From RHLJ01 sp040222455 (GTDB taxonomy: Bacteria; Bacteroidota; Rhodothermia; Balneolales; Balneolaceae): a stretch of 64,000 nucleotides of DNA. The notes beneath the pieces are model-generated. The model ran no database searches and was not told the DNA's origin. It saw only the letters and a list, made by a program, of their open reading frames with translations. The stretch spans positions 310,001 to 374,000 of the forward strand of contig JAVKDD010000011.1 in NCBI GenBank assembly GCA_040222455.1, in the 5' to 3' direction. How positions within the stretch are numbered: position 1 is the first letter of the stretch; each line of letters starts with the position of its first letter. Made by a program: the position numbers and the translations under genes. Shown here piece by piece: positions 27,140-37,109 of this stretch.

Positions 27140-28948
27140 CTATTCCATTGCTGGAAACATTTTCTCATTTTTATCCTGATATGTATTCATACTTGATAGG
27201 ATATTATCCAATAGGTTTACAGAACTAAGGATAAATGGTCCCTTATTTAGCATTACACAATCGGCTTTAAGACCACTTGCAGCATCAGTTAATTCTGATC
27301 TCGATGGCACCCCTTTTTTCGCAAGATTCTCTAGAACTTGTGTGGCCCAAACAGTAGGAACATAAGCTGCATTACAGAGATTTAGAATCTCTTGTTGAAT
27401 TCGTGCCATGTTTTCCCATCCACATTCGATGGCTAAGTCACCTCTTGCAACCATTACACCTAGAGGGTAATTCTTCATGCCTTCAAGTAAAATATTGGTA
27501 ATATTATTATAGGCAGTTTGGGTTTCTACTTTTAGTAGAACACCAAGCGATTCTTTGGAGTCAAGCTTTTTCATTTCCGATAACAGATCGTTTACATCAT
27601 CGGCAGAATTAACGAATGAGTAATTCACGAAATCCGCATGTTCAACAACAAATTTCAAATCTTCTCTGTCTTTCTTGGTCAGACCCTTAATTTTTAAATT
27701 TGTTTCTGGTAAGTTAATTCCTTTATCAGCTCTAAGTTTCGAACCTGAGACTTTAGCTTGAATAATTTCTATCTGTATTTCATTTTCAAGCAAAGCCTTA
27801 ATACTTCCAACTATTTTCCCGTCATCAAAAATGATGGATTCACCTACTTTTATATAATCAAATATCTCATCTGATGAACATGAAATAAACCCATTTGAAA
27901 TGAGTTTCCCGTCTATGCCATACTGAGCTGGTTCTCCAGAAATTTCTTCTTTTAGTATCCTAAGGGTATCTCCTTTTCTTAATACTATTGGCTTCTCAAC
28001 AGACGGTAGCTCACCAACTATGCACTTTTTTAGAGTAGAATGAACCGTTAATAAAGTTCCTGTTTGTATATAGCTTGTTTTTTTAGAGGTTGCGATGACT
28101 TTATTATCATATACTGATTTAACTATAAGTTTTCTGTGCTTATCTCTAGTATCTGTAAAATTAATTTTATCACCTTTTTTAAGCTCTTGTAGCCATTTCA
28201 GATCCACCTTTAACTCATTTGGATTATTGGGATTAAGTTCAGGTACGAATTCAATTTTTACAGGTTCTATTACCTGTCCAAACTCGTTTCGCTTAGGTTT
28301 AAACTTCCGAATTCTTGCACCAGTTTTTAATGCTCCTGTTCGGATTTTTGGTCCACCAAGATCCATCGATATTTTGCAGTTACGGTTCAATTTTTTCTTA
28401 GCCTTATTTAGGTTATTAATCATCATTAACCATTCTTTTGGGCTATCGTGTGCACAGTTGATTCGGGCAGTATTCATTCCTGAAGCAATGAGGTTATGAA
28501 CGAGTTTGTAATTAAAGGCTGCTTCAGTAGGTAGAGTTACCATTATTCGAACTCTTCTACCTTTAGAACGGAAACCAAATAAGTCTTTAGAATGCTTTTT
28601 TTGTTCTTTTATTGATTTCTTAACTGATATACTTTTTTTAATTCTCTTGTTTGAATAATCCTTGATTAATGATTCCAAGATGAATTTGGAGTTAACCAGA
28701 CTGGATACAACATGAGATTCGATTCTTCCTAGCATGGAAAGTCCTAAATCACCAAGTTTTTTTTGAAGATTCGAAATATCCATTGTTCGCAATGTTCGAT
28801 AATGAATCAGATTAATGGCACCTTTTCTAAAAAGAGGATGAACTTCATTGATCTGATTTTGATGTTCTCTTTCAACTTTTTGGATATTCGATATTATGAG
28901 ATCAATCTCACTAATTAATTCTTCCAGTTTTTTAGGATTTACTTTCAT
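27140..28948 (-). CDS. Divergent pyruvate kinase with N-terminal extension
   Basis: A 602-residue protein. Residues 1-130 are a helical extension (LISEIDLIISNIQKVEREH and later KSISVKKSIKEQKKH) not seen in ordinary pyruvate kinases. The core then shows RIMVTLPTEAA, GMNTARINCAHD, DLGGPKIRTG, INLPETNLKIKGLTKKDREDL, the catalytic Lys region VLLKVETQ, and GVMVARGDLAIECG. The usual VMLSGETA end of the barrel is VMLNKGPFI, and the C-terminal allosteric domain is absent. A known divergent group has this VMLNKGP ending. It probably converts phosphoenolpyruvate to pyruvate, but regulation and activity could differ. Confidence 0.8.
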   Translation of the reverse strand: MKVNPKKLEELISEIDLIISNIQKVEREHQNQINEVHPLFRKGAINLIHYRTLRTMDISNLQKKLGDLGLSMLGRIESHVVSSLVNSKFILESLIKDYSNKRIKKSISVKKSIKEQKKHSKDLFGFRSKGRRVRIMVTLPTEAAFNYKLVHNLIASGMNTARINCAHDSPKEWLMMINNLNKAKKKLNRNCKISMDLGGPKIRTGALKTGARIRKFKPKRNEFGQVIEPVKIEFVPELNPNNPNELKVDLKWLQELKKGDKINFTDTRDKHRKLIVKSVYDNKVIATSKKTSYIQTGTLLTVHSTLKKCIVGELPSVEKPIVLRKGDTLRILKEEISGEPAQYGIDGKLISNGFISCSSDEIFDYIKVGESIIFDDGKIVGSIKALLENEIQIEIIQAKVSGSKLRADKGINLPETNLKIKGLTKKDREDLKFVVEHADFVNYSFVNSADDVNDLLSEMKKLDSKESLGVLLKVETQTAYNNITNILLEGMKNYPLGVMVARGDLAIECGWENMARIQQEILNLCNAAYVPTVWATQVLENLAKKGVPSRSELTDAASGLKADCVMLNKGPFILSSVNLLDNILSSMNTYQDKNEKMFPAME

Positions 28949-29152
28949 TGTACGAACAAGCTTAATATTACAATGATTGAATGTATTGCTTAAGGAAGAA
29001 GTATTGATGAATTTTTGAGGTTGTTCTCAATACAGATTAATAAATGGTATTCGAAAATCACAAACAATTTCCTTAGAATTCATTTTTTTTATCTCATTGC
29101 ATAGTTCTATAATGGTGGGACTTTATTAAAAGTATTAATTGTGGGGTTCAGT

Positions 29153-31075
29153 ATGAAATTTTTTAAAGGTGTAGGGATTTGCGGATTTTTTCTTTTGATC
29201 ATGAATAATCATTCTGTTTTAGCGCAACAAGAGATTTCTTTAGACAGCTTAAATTTGGGTTTAGAAAACTCTATTTCTGAAACGGATCAGTTTTATTATT
29301 TAGAAGAAATCTATTTTTATTGGCTGAATAATAGCTATGATTCTGCTGAGGTGTATGCAGATAGGTATCTTCAATTAGCAATAGATATAGGTGATAAAAA
29401 ACAAGAATCGATAGCATTAAATTACAAAGGTATTGTGTATGACTATCGAGAAGATGTTCTAACGGCTAGCAGCTTTTACAATCGAGCACTTGAAATTCGT
29501 AGAAATTTAGGAGATAAAAGATTAATTGGGAATAGTTTAAGCAACTTGGGTGCTCTTTATTTTCATGCCGGAGATTATAAAAAAGCTTCTGATTATTACT
29601 TCAAAGCGATTGAGATTAGAGAAGAAATTCAAGATTCATCAGGGTTAAGCCAAAGTTATAATAATCTTGGAATTCTTTTACGAAATCAGGGAGAATATGA
29701 ACAAGCTTTGGATTATTACATGAAGTCTGCTGATCTCAAGAGAAAGATTGGGAGAGAGTATTCAGCAATGTACACAATGTTGAATATGGGAAGCTTGTAT
29801 ATTTTTATGAAAGAATATGAAAATGCAATTACGATTTCAAAAGAAGCCCTTGCAATTGCGATTAAATATCAAGATAAAAGCTCAGTTGCTGCATTAAAGC
29901 TTAATATTGGATCTGCAAATACATCGTTAAAAAATTATCGCGAAGCAGAATTACAACTTCTTGAAGGTATCAAAATGCTAGAAGAAATCGGGGAGACTTC
30001 AACGGCATTTGAAGGGCAAACCATGTTAGTAACAAATTATAAGGATGAAGGGAACATCATGGAAGCAATCACTACTATTGAGTTTCTAAAGAAAAACCTT
30101 GATAAGATAGAACCTGCACGTTTACAAGAGTTTTATGGAACTGCATCGCAAGTATATGTATTAAACAGTGACTACAAGCAATCGCTAGAAATGAAAATAT
30201 TAGAATCTGAAATTAAGGATTCGTTATTTAATGCTAGTTCAAAACAATCATTACTAGAGCTTGAAACCAAATATGAGTTAAGTGAAAAGGAAAAAGAATT
30301 GGCTTTACTTAATACTGAGAATAATCTTAAAGAGCTTGAACTAAGTCGTTCTAGTATCATTAGAAATTTCAGCCTTTTTGTAGCATTATTATTAATCGTG
30401 GTTTTGTTTTATGGAGCTAGAAATGCAAGAATACGAGATCGCTTAAATAAGAAATTAGCTTCAAGTCTAAATGAAAAAGAATTGCTGATGAAGGAAATAC
30501 ATCACCGTGTTAAAAATAATCTTCAGATAATTTCAAGTCTGCTAAATATTCAAAGCCGGAAATCGGAAAATGAATCTACTTCAACGGCTTTACAAGAAAG
30601 TAAAAATCGTGTACAGTCAATGGCTCTTATTCATCAAAGTTTATATCAAAAGGAGAACATTACAAGCGTACAAATAAAGGATTATATAGAACAACTTTTA
30701 GAAACTTTAATGAACTCTTTTGGAGTTGATAATGACGTGGAGTTGAAAACGAATATCCAAGATATTGAACTAGATGTTGACACTACAATTCCGTTAGGTC
30801 TTATAATTAATGAGCTAGTTACTAATGCTGTTAAATATGCCTTTGTTGAAGAAGGAGGAAAGCTTACCGTTTCTCTGAATGAACTTGAAGGTATTTTACG
30901 TCTTGAGGTGATAGATAATGGGAAAGGAATTCATAGCACCAGCTTAAAGAATGAATCTTTTGGAATGAGTATGGTAGAAACTCTATCCCAAAAACTGAAT
31001 GGAGAGTTAAGTGTAAATTCCGATTCTGGAACCAGTATACGACTTGATATTAAAGAGTATAAAAGAGCATCATGA
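29153..31075 (+). CDS. TPR-domain sensor histidine kinase (HisKA_2 type)
   Basis: A 640-residue kinase if translation begins at ATG 29153, which gives a good signal sequence MKFFKGVGICGFFLL; a GTG at 29141 is less likely. Residues 40-370 hold about seven TPR units, residues about 405-425 are a membrane helix (LFVALLLIVVLFYGA), and the H-box is EIHHRVKNNLQIISSLLNIQ near residue 450. A GHKL ATPase follows, with NELVTNAVKYAF, DNGKGI and GMSMVETL. So the TPR sensor is periplasmic and the kinase cytoplasmic. Its stop overlaps the regulator start by four bases. Confidence 0.9.
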   Translation: MKFFKGVGICGFFLLIMNNHSVLAQQEISLDSLNLGLENSISETDQFYYLEEIYFYWLNNSYDSAEVYADRYLQLAIDIGDKKQESIALNYKGIVYDYREDVLTASSFYNRALEIRRNLGDKRLIGNSLSNLGALYFHAGDYKKASDYYFKAIEIREEIQDSSGLSQSYNNLGILLRNQGEYEQALDYYMKSADLKRKIGREYSAMYTMLNMGSLYIFMKEYENAITISKEALAIAIKYQDKSSVAALKLNIGSANTSLKNYREAELQLLEGIKMLEEIGETSTAFEGQTMLVTNYKDEGNIMEAITTIEFLKKNLDKIEPARLQEFYGTASQVYVLNSDYKQSLEMKILESEIKDSLFNASSKQSLLELETKYELSEKEKELALLNTENNLKELELSRSSIIRNFSLFVALLLIVVLFYGARNARIRDRLNKKLASSLNEKELLMKEIHHRVKNNLQIISSLLNIQSRKSENESTSTALQESKNRVQSMALIHQSLYQKENITSVQIKDYIEQLLETLMNSFGVDNDVELKTNIQDIELDVDTTIPLGLIINELVTNAVKYAFVEEGGKLTVSLNELEGILRLEVIDNGKGIHSTSLKNESFGMSMVETLSQKLNGELSVNSDSGTSIRLDIKEYKRAS

Positions 31076-31782
31076 GCAGAACCCGATTATTTGTTGTTGA
31101 AGATGAACCTCTTATTCGCGAAGACTTAGTCGCCACTTTAGAAGAGCTAGATTACCAAGTTGTTGGTGAAGCCGGATCAGCAGAAAGTGCATTATTAGAT
31201 ATATCGAAAACCGAAGTTGATCTCGTACTTCTAGACATCTCTCTAGATGGAGCTCAGGATGGGATAGACGTAGCACATCAAATAAATACGAAGTACAATA
31301 TCCCTTTTATATTCATAACCGCATTTTATGATGAACGTACACTAGAAAGAGCGAAGGCAACAAATCCAGCAGGTTACATCGTAAAACCTTGGGATGAGCA
31401 CAACCTAAAAGCGAATATTGAAGTAGCACTTGCAAAAAGAGGGAAGGAGTATCAAGAAACTCGATCATCCGAAGAACCATTTTTTGTAAAACACGATGGA
31501 GCAATGATCTCAGTAAAACCACGAGAAATACTATATGCAGAGAGCTACGATAACTATACCTTCATATATACTCAGAATCAGAAGTTTCTAGTTAGCCAGA
31601 CGTTAAAGAGTATAGAAGAAAAACTTAAACCTTCAGGTTTCGTGCGTGTTCATAAATCGTGGCTCATAAATATTCTTAGTATCGATTCAATCGCGCAAGG
31701 TCAGGTTCATATACTATCTAAAGAGATTCCTTTAGGTAGGGCCTTTAAAGCAAATTTATTCGATCAAATTGAGATGCTTTAA
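31072..31782 (+). CDS. LytTR family response regulator
   Basis: A 236-residue protein with a receiver domain (residues 4-120; phosphoacceptor D55 in LVLLDISLDG, D11/E10 acidic pocket, K near TNPAGYIVKPWDE) and a LytTR DNA-binding domain (about 135-236, with PREILYAESYDNYTFIY and GFVRVHKSWLINILSI). Its start overlaps the kinase stop, so it is the partner of the TPR kinase. A large secreted protein gene follows 114 bases downstream and is a candidate target. Confidence 0.93.
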   Translation: MSRTRLFVVEDEPLIREDLVATLEELDYQVVGEAGSAESALLDISKTEVDLVLLDISLDGAQDGIDVAHQINTKYNIPFIFITAFYDERTLERAKATNPAGYIVKPWDEHNLKANIEVALAKRGKEYQETRSSEEPFFVKHDGAMISVKPREILYAESYDNYTFIYTQNQKFLVSQTLKSIEEKLKPSGFVRVHKSWLINILSIDSIAQGQVHILSKEIPLGRAFKANLFDQIEML

Positions 31783-31896
31783 TTTTCACCCCACTTTTTC
31801 GGTCGTTTGCTAAGAATTCAAGTCGTTCACTAAATATCACGTCGCAATCAAAGTGAATTGTCTTTCTTAATACCGTAAACCAAAAAATATGGTGTC

Positions 31897-34800
31897 ATGA
31901 AAGTAATAAAAATACATGTTTGTTTAGGGATACTTCTAGCTCTTAACAGTTATAATGCATACGCACAAGCTGTTTCCCCAATTAATTTTTCAAGTTCAAC
32001 CATCTCGAGTGCAGAAAATGGAGCAACCGATGTTTTCGCAATTGATCTTGATGAAGATGGAGATGTTGATATTCTATCTTCTTCTTATCTAGACGACACC
32101 ATTGCTTGGTACGAGAATGATGGTAGCGGAAGTTTTACTCAACATAATATAAACACTTCTGCAAATGGAGCGAGTAGTGTGTTTGCCATTGATGTAGATG
32201 GTGATGATGATATAGATGTAGTTTCCGTTGCTTATTCGGATGATGCCGTTTATTGGTTTGAAAATAATGGTTCAGAAAGTTTCACTCGCCATACACTTAC
32301 TACTAGTATAGATGGACCAAGGCACGCTTTTCCGGCAGATATTGATGAAGATGATGACATAGACATAATCGTTGCTTCCTCAAATGACGGAAAAATTACA
32401 TTTTATGAAAATAATGGATCTGAGGTTTTTACTGAAACCACCATATTAAGCTCTATGTCTGGTGCTACAAATGTTTTTGTAAAAGATCTGGATAATGATA
32501 GGGATTTAGATGTTATATACGCAGCAGATGTAGCCGATGAGTTTGGGTGGCTTGAAAATGATGGCTCAGAATCATTTACTAAACATACAATCGGATCATC
32601 TTTAGATGGAGTAAAAGCTGTTTTTGTTGAAGATATAAATGATGATTCTTACATGGATATTGCTGTAGCAGTCTACAACACAGACGAAATTGCTTGGTAT
32701 GAAAACGATGGTTCAGAAAGCTTTACAAAGCATTCTCTTTCTACCTCCGAAGATGGAGCGAATGATGTTTTTGCATCCGATTTAGATTACGACGGTGATA
32801 TTGATTTGGTATCAGCGTCAAACAATGATGACAGTATAACGTGGTATGAAAACGACGGAACAGAGTCTTTTACGTCTCATAGTGTAGCTACTACAATAGA
32901 TGGAGCAAGAACTGTTTTTGCGGCAGATATAAGTAATGGTTATGGTCTTGATATTCTATCTGCATCCTTTTTTGATGACAGCATAGTGCTTTTTAAAAAT
33001 TCAACAACTCAATCCCGATTCACAGGGCTAGTGCCAACGGTGTCATCATTTTCACCATTTAATAGACCATATGAAACAATTGCAAAAGACTTTGATCGTG
33101 ATGGAGATATAGATCTTGTTGCAGTGCATCCTTCTGCCGACAAAATTTTCTGGTTAAATAATGATGGAGACGGGAATTTTAATGGATCAGCAGAAACTCT
33201 AATTAGTGAAACTATAGACTTTCCTAAATCACCATACGTGCTGGACTTAGATCTAGATGGTGATTTTGATATTATTGTAGCTTCCCTAATTGATGAGGAA
33301 CTATACTGGTTTGAAAACAGTGGTGATCAATCATTTACTCAGCATAAACTGTCGACTGACTCTATAAATGTTCATTCTCCAGTAGGGGCAGACATAGACC
33401 AAGATGGTGATGTAGATATAGTGGTTTCTGATTACAATACCAATACCACCATTTTATTTGAAAATGATGGCTCCCAAAATTTCTCTCAAAGTACATTATT
33501 CAATGATGGACTAAGGAAGATAGAGTTGACTGACTTGGATGAGGATGGTGATCTTGATATAGTAGCTATCGATATCGAACATATCGAGTGGTATGAAAAT
33601 ACTGGTGCTGGTTCATATATAAACTATATAATTTACACGCACATTTTTGGTCTAGATGTGGCGGTTGCAGATCTTGATGGAGATGGAGACAAGGATTTGA
33701 TATCTATTTTCTCAGATGATGCGGCATTCTGGCACGAAAATGATGGGACAGAGTCCTTTACGACTCATGTTATAAGTAAGAGTATAGATAATCCAAGGTC
33801 AGTAGATATCGTTGATTTTGACTTGGATGGTGATATTGACCTTTTAATCCACGGTAAAGGGGATGATGATCTATGGCTTTTCGAAAATACTGGGGAGGGA
33901 TCTTTTCTACCTCATAATATCATATATGGACTGGAATTTAGTGGAGGTAGTTCTTCAGATATATTCTTTGCAGATTTGAATGGGGATATGTTGCCAGATA
34001 TTGTCCCCGGCATTCTAGCAGGTGCTTCAACTTTCTATTGGTTTCGTAACCCACTCCATAAACCAAATTTCCCAAATTTTTCGAAAACATCCATTTCGTC
34101 TACTTCTACCTCTGCCATTGCTACCATTGATATAGATTCTGATGGGGATCAGGATATCGTAAGTACTGGTGTTAGCTTAATCTTAAATAAGAACAATGGA
34201 TCTGGTAGTTTTACTCAATCAACACTTGCATCAGGTTTATCAACCACACGAGATTTAGTCCCAATTGATATGGATGGAGATGGCGATATTGATATTGTAA
34301 CGGCAGAATTTAGTGGAGACGAGATTAGTTGGTACGAGAATGATGGAGCTGGCTCGTTCTCCGATAATAACATAACTACAACGGTTGACGGCCCTATTGC
34401 AGTAGAAGTAGCCGATCTCGACAAAGACGGAGATTTGGATGTAATAGCAGCAATTGATAATGACGGTGAGTTTGTTTGGTACGAAAATAATGGCTCCGAA
34501 AGTTTTACCGAACATGTTATATCCACAAGTTATAGTGATCCATCCGATCTAAAAGTAATTGACATGGACAATGATGGAGATTTAGATATTGTGGGAAGTT
34601 CTAAGCTTGATCTCGATGTGTTCTGGTTTGAGAATAATGGAAGCGAATCATTTACAGCTCACACAATTGACCCTAGCCTTACTCTTGTTTCTACATTGGA
34701 TGTAGGAGATATTGACCAGGACGGTGATGTTGATGTAATCGCCGTTGGATCATCTGATATAAATATATATCTAAATAATGGCTCTCAATCTTTTTCAGAG

Positions 34801-36462
34801 AGTACAGTGTCTTCGGTAACAACTTTAGGAAAGGTAATGTTAAAGGATGTTGACCTTGATGGAGATATTGATGTAGTATTTTTAAATGCCGGGGCACAAA
34901 AAATTGGTTGGCTCGAAAATGATGGTTCTGAAAATTTTACAGAGCATATTGTAGGTAGTGAGCTTTCTCAATTAGTAAGAGGGCTTGGTGTTGCAGATCT
35001 AAATGGAGATGGAAAATTGGATTTTATTTCCGGTTCGGAAGGCTTGTCTGCTAACATTTCTTGGCATGAGAATAGTACTTATGTCGATCAAGTAACTCTT
35101 GGGGGTACAGTTGGTGCACAATGGAGGTTGTTCTCACTTCCAAAATCAGGAGCTAAACTATCTGATGTATCAAATTTCCTCAATCTACAAGGTATTACGG
35201 ATGGAAGTAACTCAAGCAGCGATGCTAATATATTTACCTACGATAACTCTGGAGCTTGGGAAGAACCAAGTTCTGTAAATGATGCACTAGTTGATGGTTA
35301 CGGTTTTGCCGTATATATTTTTGATAGTATTTCTGATTCGTTGAATATTAGAGGAAGTGAACCAGCTGCTGATGTTTCGGTAAGTTTAAATAAATCTACG
35401 TTAGAGTCAGGAAGTTACTACACCTTAGTGGGTAACCCGTATTATTCAAATTATAACCTAAACTCGCTTACAGTAAACAGTGGTAATCTACAAGATAATG
35501 TTAGTTTCTGGGATGCTAAAGGACAAACTTATCAAGTAAAAGATAGGATTTCAAATTATATAATTAGTCCCTATCAAGGTTTTTGGGTGGGAGTAACAAA
35601 TGGTAATTCGGCAACAACACTCACATTCCCTAGATCGGGAAAAACTGATTCCGATACCTCTGGAACTTGGTTAAGAAAGCAAAACGGTTTTAAAGGAGAT
35701 TTAGAATTTAGTTTACAAACCGAAAATGGATTCAGAGACGATGCAATCAGGCTAGCAGTTCGCGATTACGCTACTCAAGATTGGGATCGAGCAGATGCAG
35801 GAAAACTAAAATCATTATCTAGTTCCTATGTGAGCTTAGCATTTGAAGGTAATATAGATAATGAAATCATCTTAAAATCTGTAGAGTCACTTCCTGAAAC
35901 TCTAGACAATATCGTAACTTTACCGATGGATTTAATTAGCATAGATGTTGAAGGGAGTGCAACCCTATCATGGAAATTTATAAAATCACTCCCAAATGAT
36001 TGGGATCTCTTATTTCAAGATTTGAAGACCGGGCAATCTATAAACATGAGAGAGTATTCCGAATATAATTTTGAACTATCTGGGTTTTTAGAGAAGGATA
36101 CAGGTACTGCATTAAAAGTGAATCATTCGAGTTCGCCACGATTTAACATAGTGATCTCTAAAGGTCTTTCGGTTTCTAATGAGCGAGAAGAATTACCAAG
36201 CGAATTCTCTCTTTCACAGAATTACCCAAACCCATTTAATCCATCAACAACAATAAAATACACTTTATCAGAGGCTGGAAAAGTTAATATAACTGTCTTT
36301 AACCTACTAGGGCAGCGAATTCGCACACTAGTAGACGAACAAAAACCAGTTGGTAATTACGAGATTAGATTTGACGCAAGTTCATTAACTAGTGGAGTGT
36401 ATTTCTACAAGATGCAGAGCAACAATTTTACAGCGATCCAAAAAATGACTCTTATCAAATAA
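31897..36462 (+). CDS. Giant secreted FG-GAP/VCBS propeller protein with sorting domain
   Basis: A 1521-residue protein with a signal peptide (cleavage near AYAQA). Residues about 25-1065 contain 21 repeats of the type D-x-D-x-D-G-D-x-D-(I/V)-V, then W-Y/F-E-N-x-G-S-x-S-F-T, a Ca2+-binding FG-GAP motif. Non-repeat linkers after units 7 and 14 suggest three seven-bladed propellers. Next comes a region of about 280 residues and, at 1430-1521, a T9SS-like C-terminal domain: LSQNYPNPFNPSTTIKYTL and GVYFYKMQ. It is likely exported to the cell surface or medium. Repeats are degenerate enough to assemble normally. Confidence 0.88.
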   Translation: MKVIKIHVCLGILLALNSYNAYAQAVSPINFSSSTISSAENGATDVFAIDLDEDGDVDILSSSYLDDTIAWYENDGSGSFTQHNINTSANGASSVFAIDVDGDDDIDVVSVAYSDDAVYWFENNGSESFTRHTLTTSIDGPRHAFPADIDEDDDIDIIVASSNDGKITFYENNGSEVFTETTILSSMSGATNVFVKDLDNDRDLDVIYAADVADEFGWLENDGSESFTKHTIGSSLDGVKAVFVEDINDDSYMDIAVAVYNTDEIAWYENDGSESFTKHSLSTSEDGANDVFASDLDYDGDIDLVSASNNDDSITWYENDGTESFTSHSVATTIDGARTVFAADISNGYGLDILSASFFDDSIVLFKNSTTQSRFTGLVPTVSSFSPFNRPYETIAKDFDRDGDIDLVAVHPSADKIFWLNNDGDGNFNGSAETLISETIDFPKSPYVLDLDLDGDFDIIVASLIDEELYWFENSGDQSFTQHKLSTDSINVHSPVGADIDQDGDVDIVVSDYNTNTTILFENDGSQNFSQSTLFNDGLRKIELTDLDEDGDLDIVAIDIEHIEWYENTGAGSYINYIIYTHIFGLDVAVADLDGDGDKDLISIFSDDAAFWHENDGTESFTTHVISKSIDNPRSVDIVDFDLDGDIDLLIHGKGDDDLWLFENTGEGSFLPHNIIYGLEFSGGSSSDIFFADLNGDMLPDIVPGILAGASTFYWFRNPLHKPNFPNFSKTSISSTSTSAIATIDIDSDGDQDIVSTGVSLILNKNNGSGSFTQSTLASGLSTTRDLVPIDMDGDGDIDIVTAEFSGDEISWYENDGAGSFSDNNITTTVDGPIAVEVADLDKDGDLDVIAAIDNDGEFVWYENNGSESFTEHVISTSYSDPSDLKVIDMDNDGDLDIVGSSKLDLDVFWFENNGSESFTAHTIDPSLTLVSTLDVGDIDQDGDVDVIAVGSSDINIYLNNGSQSFSESTVSSVTTLGKVMLKDVDLDGDIDVVFLNAGAQKIGWLENDGSENFTEHIVGSELSQLVRGLGVADLNGDGKLDFISGSEGLSANISWHENSTYVDQVTLGGTVGAQWRLFSLPKSGAKLSDVSNFLNLQGITDGSNSSSDANIFTYDNSGAWEEPSSVNDALVDGYGFAVYIFDSISDSLNIRGSEPAADVSVSLNKSTLESGSYYTLVGNPYYSNYNLNSLTVNSGNLQDNVSFWDAKGQTYQVKDRISNYIISPYQGFWVGVTNGNSATTLTFPRSGKTDSDTSGTWLRKQNGFKGDLEFSLQTENGFRDDAIRLAVRDYATQDWDRADAGKLKSLSSSYVSLAFEGNIDNEIILKSVESLPETLDNIVTLPMDLISIDVEGSATLSWKFIKSLPNDWDLLFQDLKTGQSINMREYSEYNFELSGFLEKDTGTALKVNHSSSPRFNIVISKGLSVSNEREELPSEFSLSQNYPNPFNPSTTIKYTLSEAGKVNITVFNLLGQRIRTLVDEQKPVGNYEIRFDASSLTSGVYFYKMQSNNFTAIQKMTLIK

Positions 36463-36472
36463 TTTAAAATGA

Positions 36473-36528
36473 AAAATTCAAGATTAAAAATAGGGTTCAA
36501 AGTATCTCTATTTTTAATCTTGAATTTT
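36473..36528 (+). repeat. Perfect 21-bp inverted repeat between FG-GAP and PID-CTERM genes
   Basis: The two arms, 36473-36493 and 36508-36528, are exact reverse complements and flank a 14-base centre. It lies entirely in the 86-base gap. It is AT-rich and has no T-run after the right arm, so it is not a classical terminator; it could form a transcript hairpin that protects the upstream mRNA, or a small palindromic element. Confidence 0.7.
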
Positions 36529-36548
36529 GAATCCATAATTTAAAAAAA

Positions 36549-36743
36549 ATGAAATATTTACTCAACACCTTCATCACCTTAACCATCCTTTTATTATTGA
36601 CTGTAATTGTCCAAGCCCAGCCAGGCTTACCGGGAGCGCCAAGCCAAGCACCAATCGATGGAGGTCTTGGCTTACTTGCTGCGGCTGGAGGAGCCTATGC
36701 TTACAAGAAGCTAAAGCATAGGAATCAGGAAACTGAAACTTAA
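36549..36743 (+). CDS. PID-CTERM small sorted protein
   Basis: A 64-residue protein. It has a signal peptide (residues 1-23, cleavage near VQAQ), a short proline-rich linker (PGLPGAPSQAP), the sorting motif PIDGGLGLLAAAGGA that forms a hydrophobic segment, and a basic tail KKLKHRNQ. This is the layout of PID-CTERM proteins of Bacteroidota, which are thought to be processed by a dedicated membrane sorting enzyme; none is visible here. It is downstream of the FG-GAP gene and a terminator follows it. Confidence 0.8.
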   Translation: MKYLLNTFITLTILLLLTVIVQAQPGLPGAPSQAPIDGGLGLLAAAGGAYAYKKLKHRNQETET

Positions 36744-36780
36744 AAGAATAAGAAGGAAATTGTTTTTATAAACATGTCCA

Positions 36781-36815
36781 AAACCGAAGTATTGATACTG
36801 CTTTGGTTTTTTTTT
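36781..36815 (+). terminator. Rho-independent terminator after the PID-CTERM gene
   Basis: AAACCGAAG and CTTTGGTTT form a 9-bp stem (one G-U) around an 11-base loop, followed by a run of T. Confidence 0.7.
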
Positions 36816-37109
36816 GATTTCTTTCCTAAAAGGAGGATGAACTTACTCAACTTGGTTCAGATTTTCTTTTTCAACTCCACGAATTATAATAAAATTATAG
36901 TGTGTGGTTTATAAATTTGAATCACTTCGAAAGTGAGTCCCAATAATAACTTTATAAAGAAAAATATGAAATCTCATTACAGCCATTAACACTGCATCCT
37001 TATTCCTTAAATTTTTGATCGTAATATTCAACCTAGAGTAGTTTAATAAACTTACGATTTTTTTTAGTTTAGTTATAACAAGGGTAAAATCTATAGAAAA
37101 TCCTTACAC
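36816..37109. other. Gene-free stretch between convergent genes
   Basis: About 290 AT-rich bases, with no gene, RNA or repeat that I can support. Confidence 0.4.

Noticed and set aside
34215..34526. Minus-strand open frames inside the FG-GAP gene
   Set aside because: Shadows created by the repetitive coding sequence of the FG-GAP protein.
31897..36462. Possible assembly error in the repeats
   Set aside because: The repeats are degenerate at DNA level and the frame is open throughout with a proper signal and sorting domain, so a collapsed or expanded assembly is not indicated.
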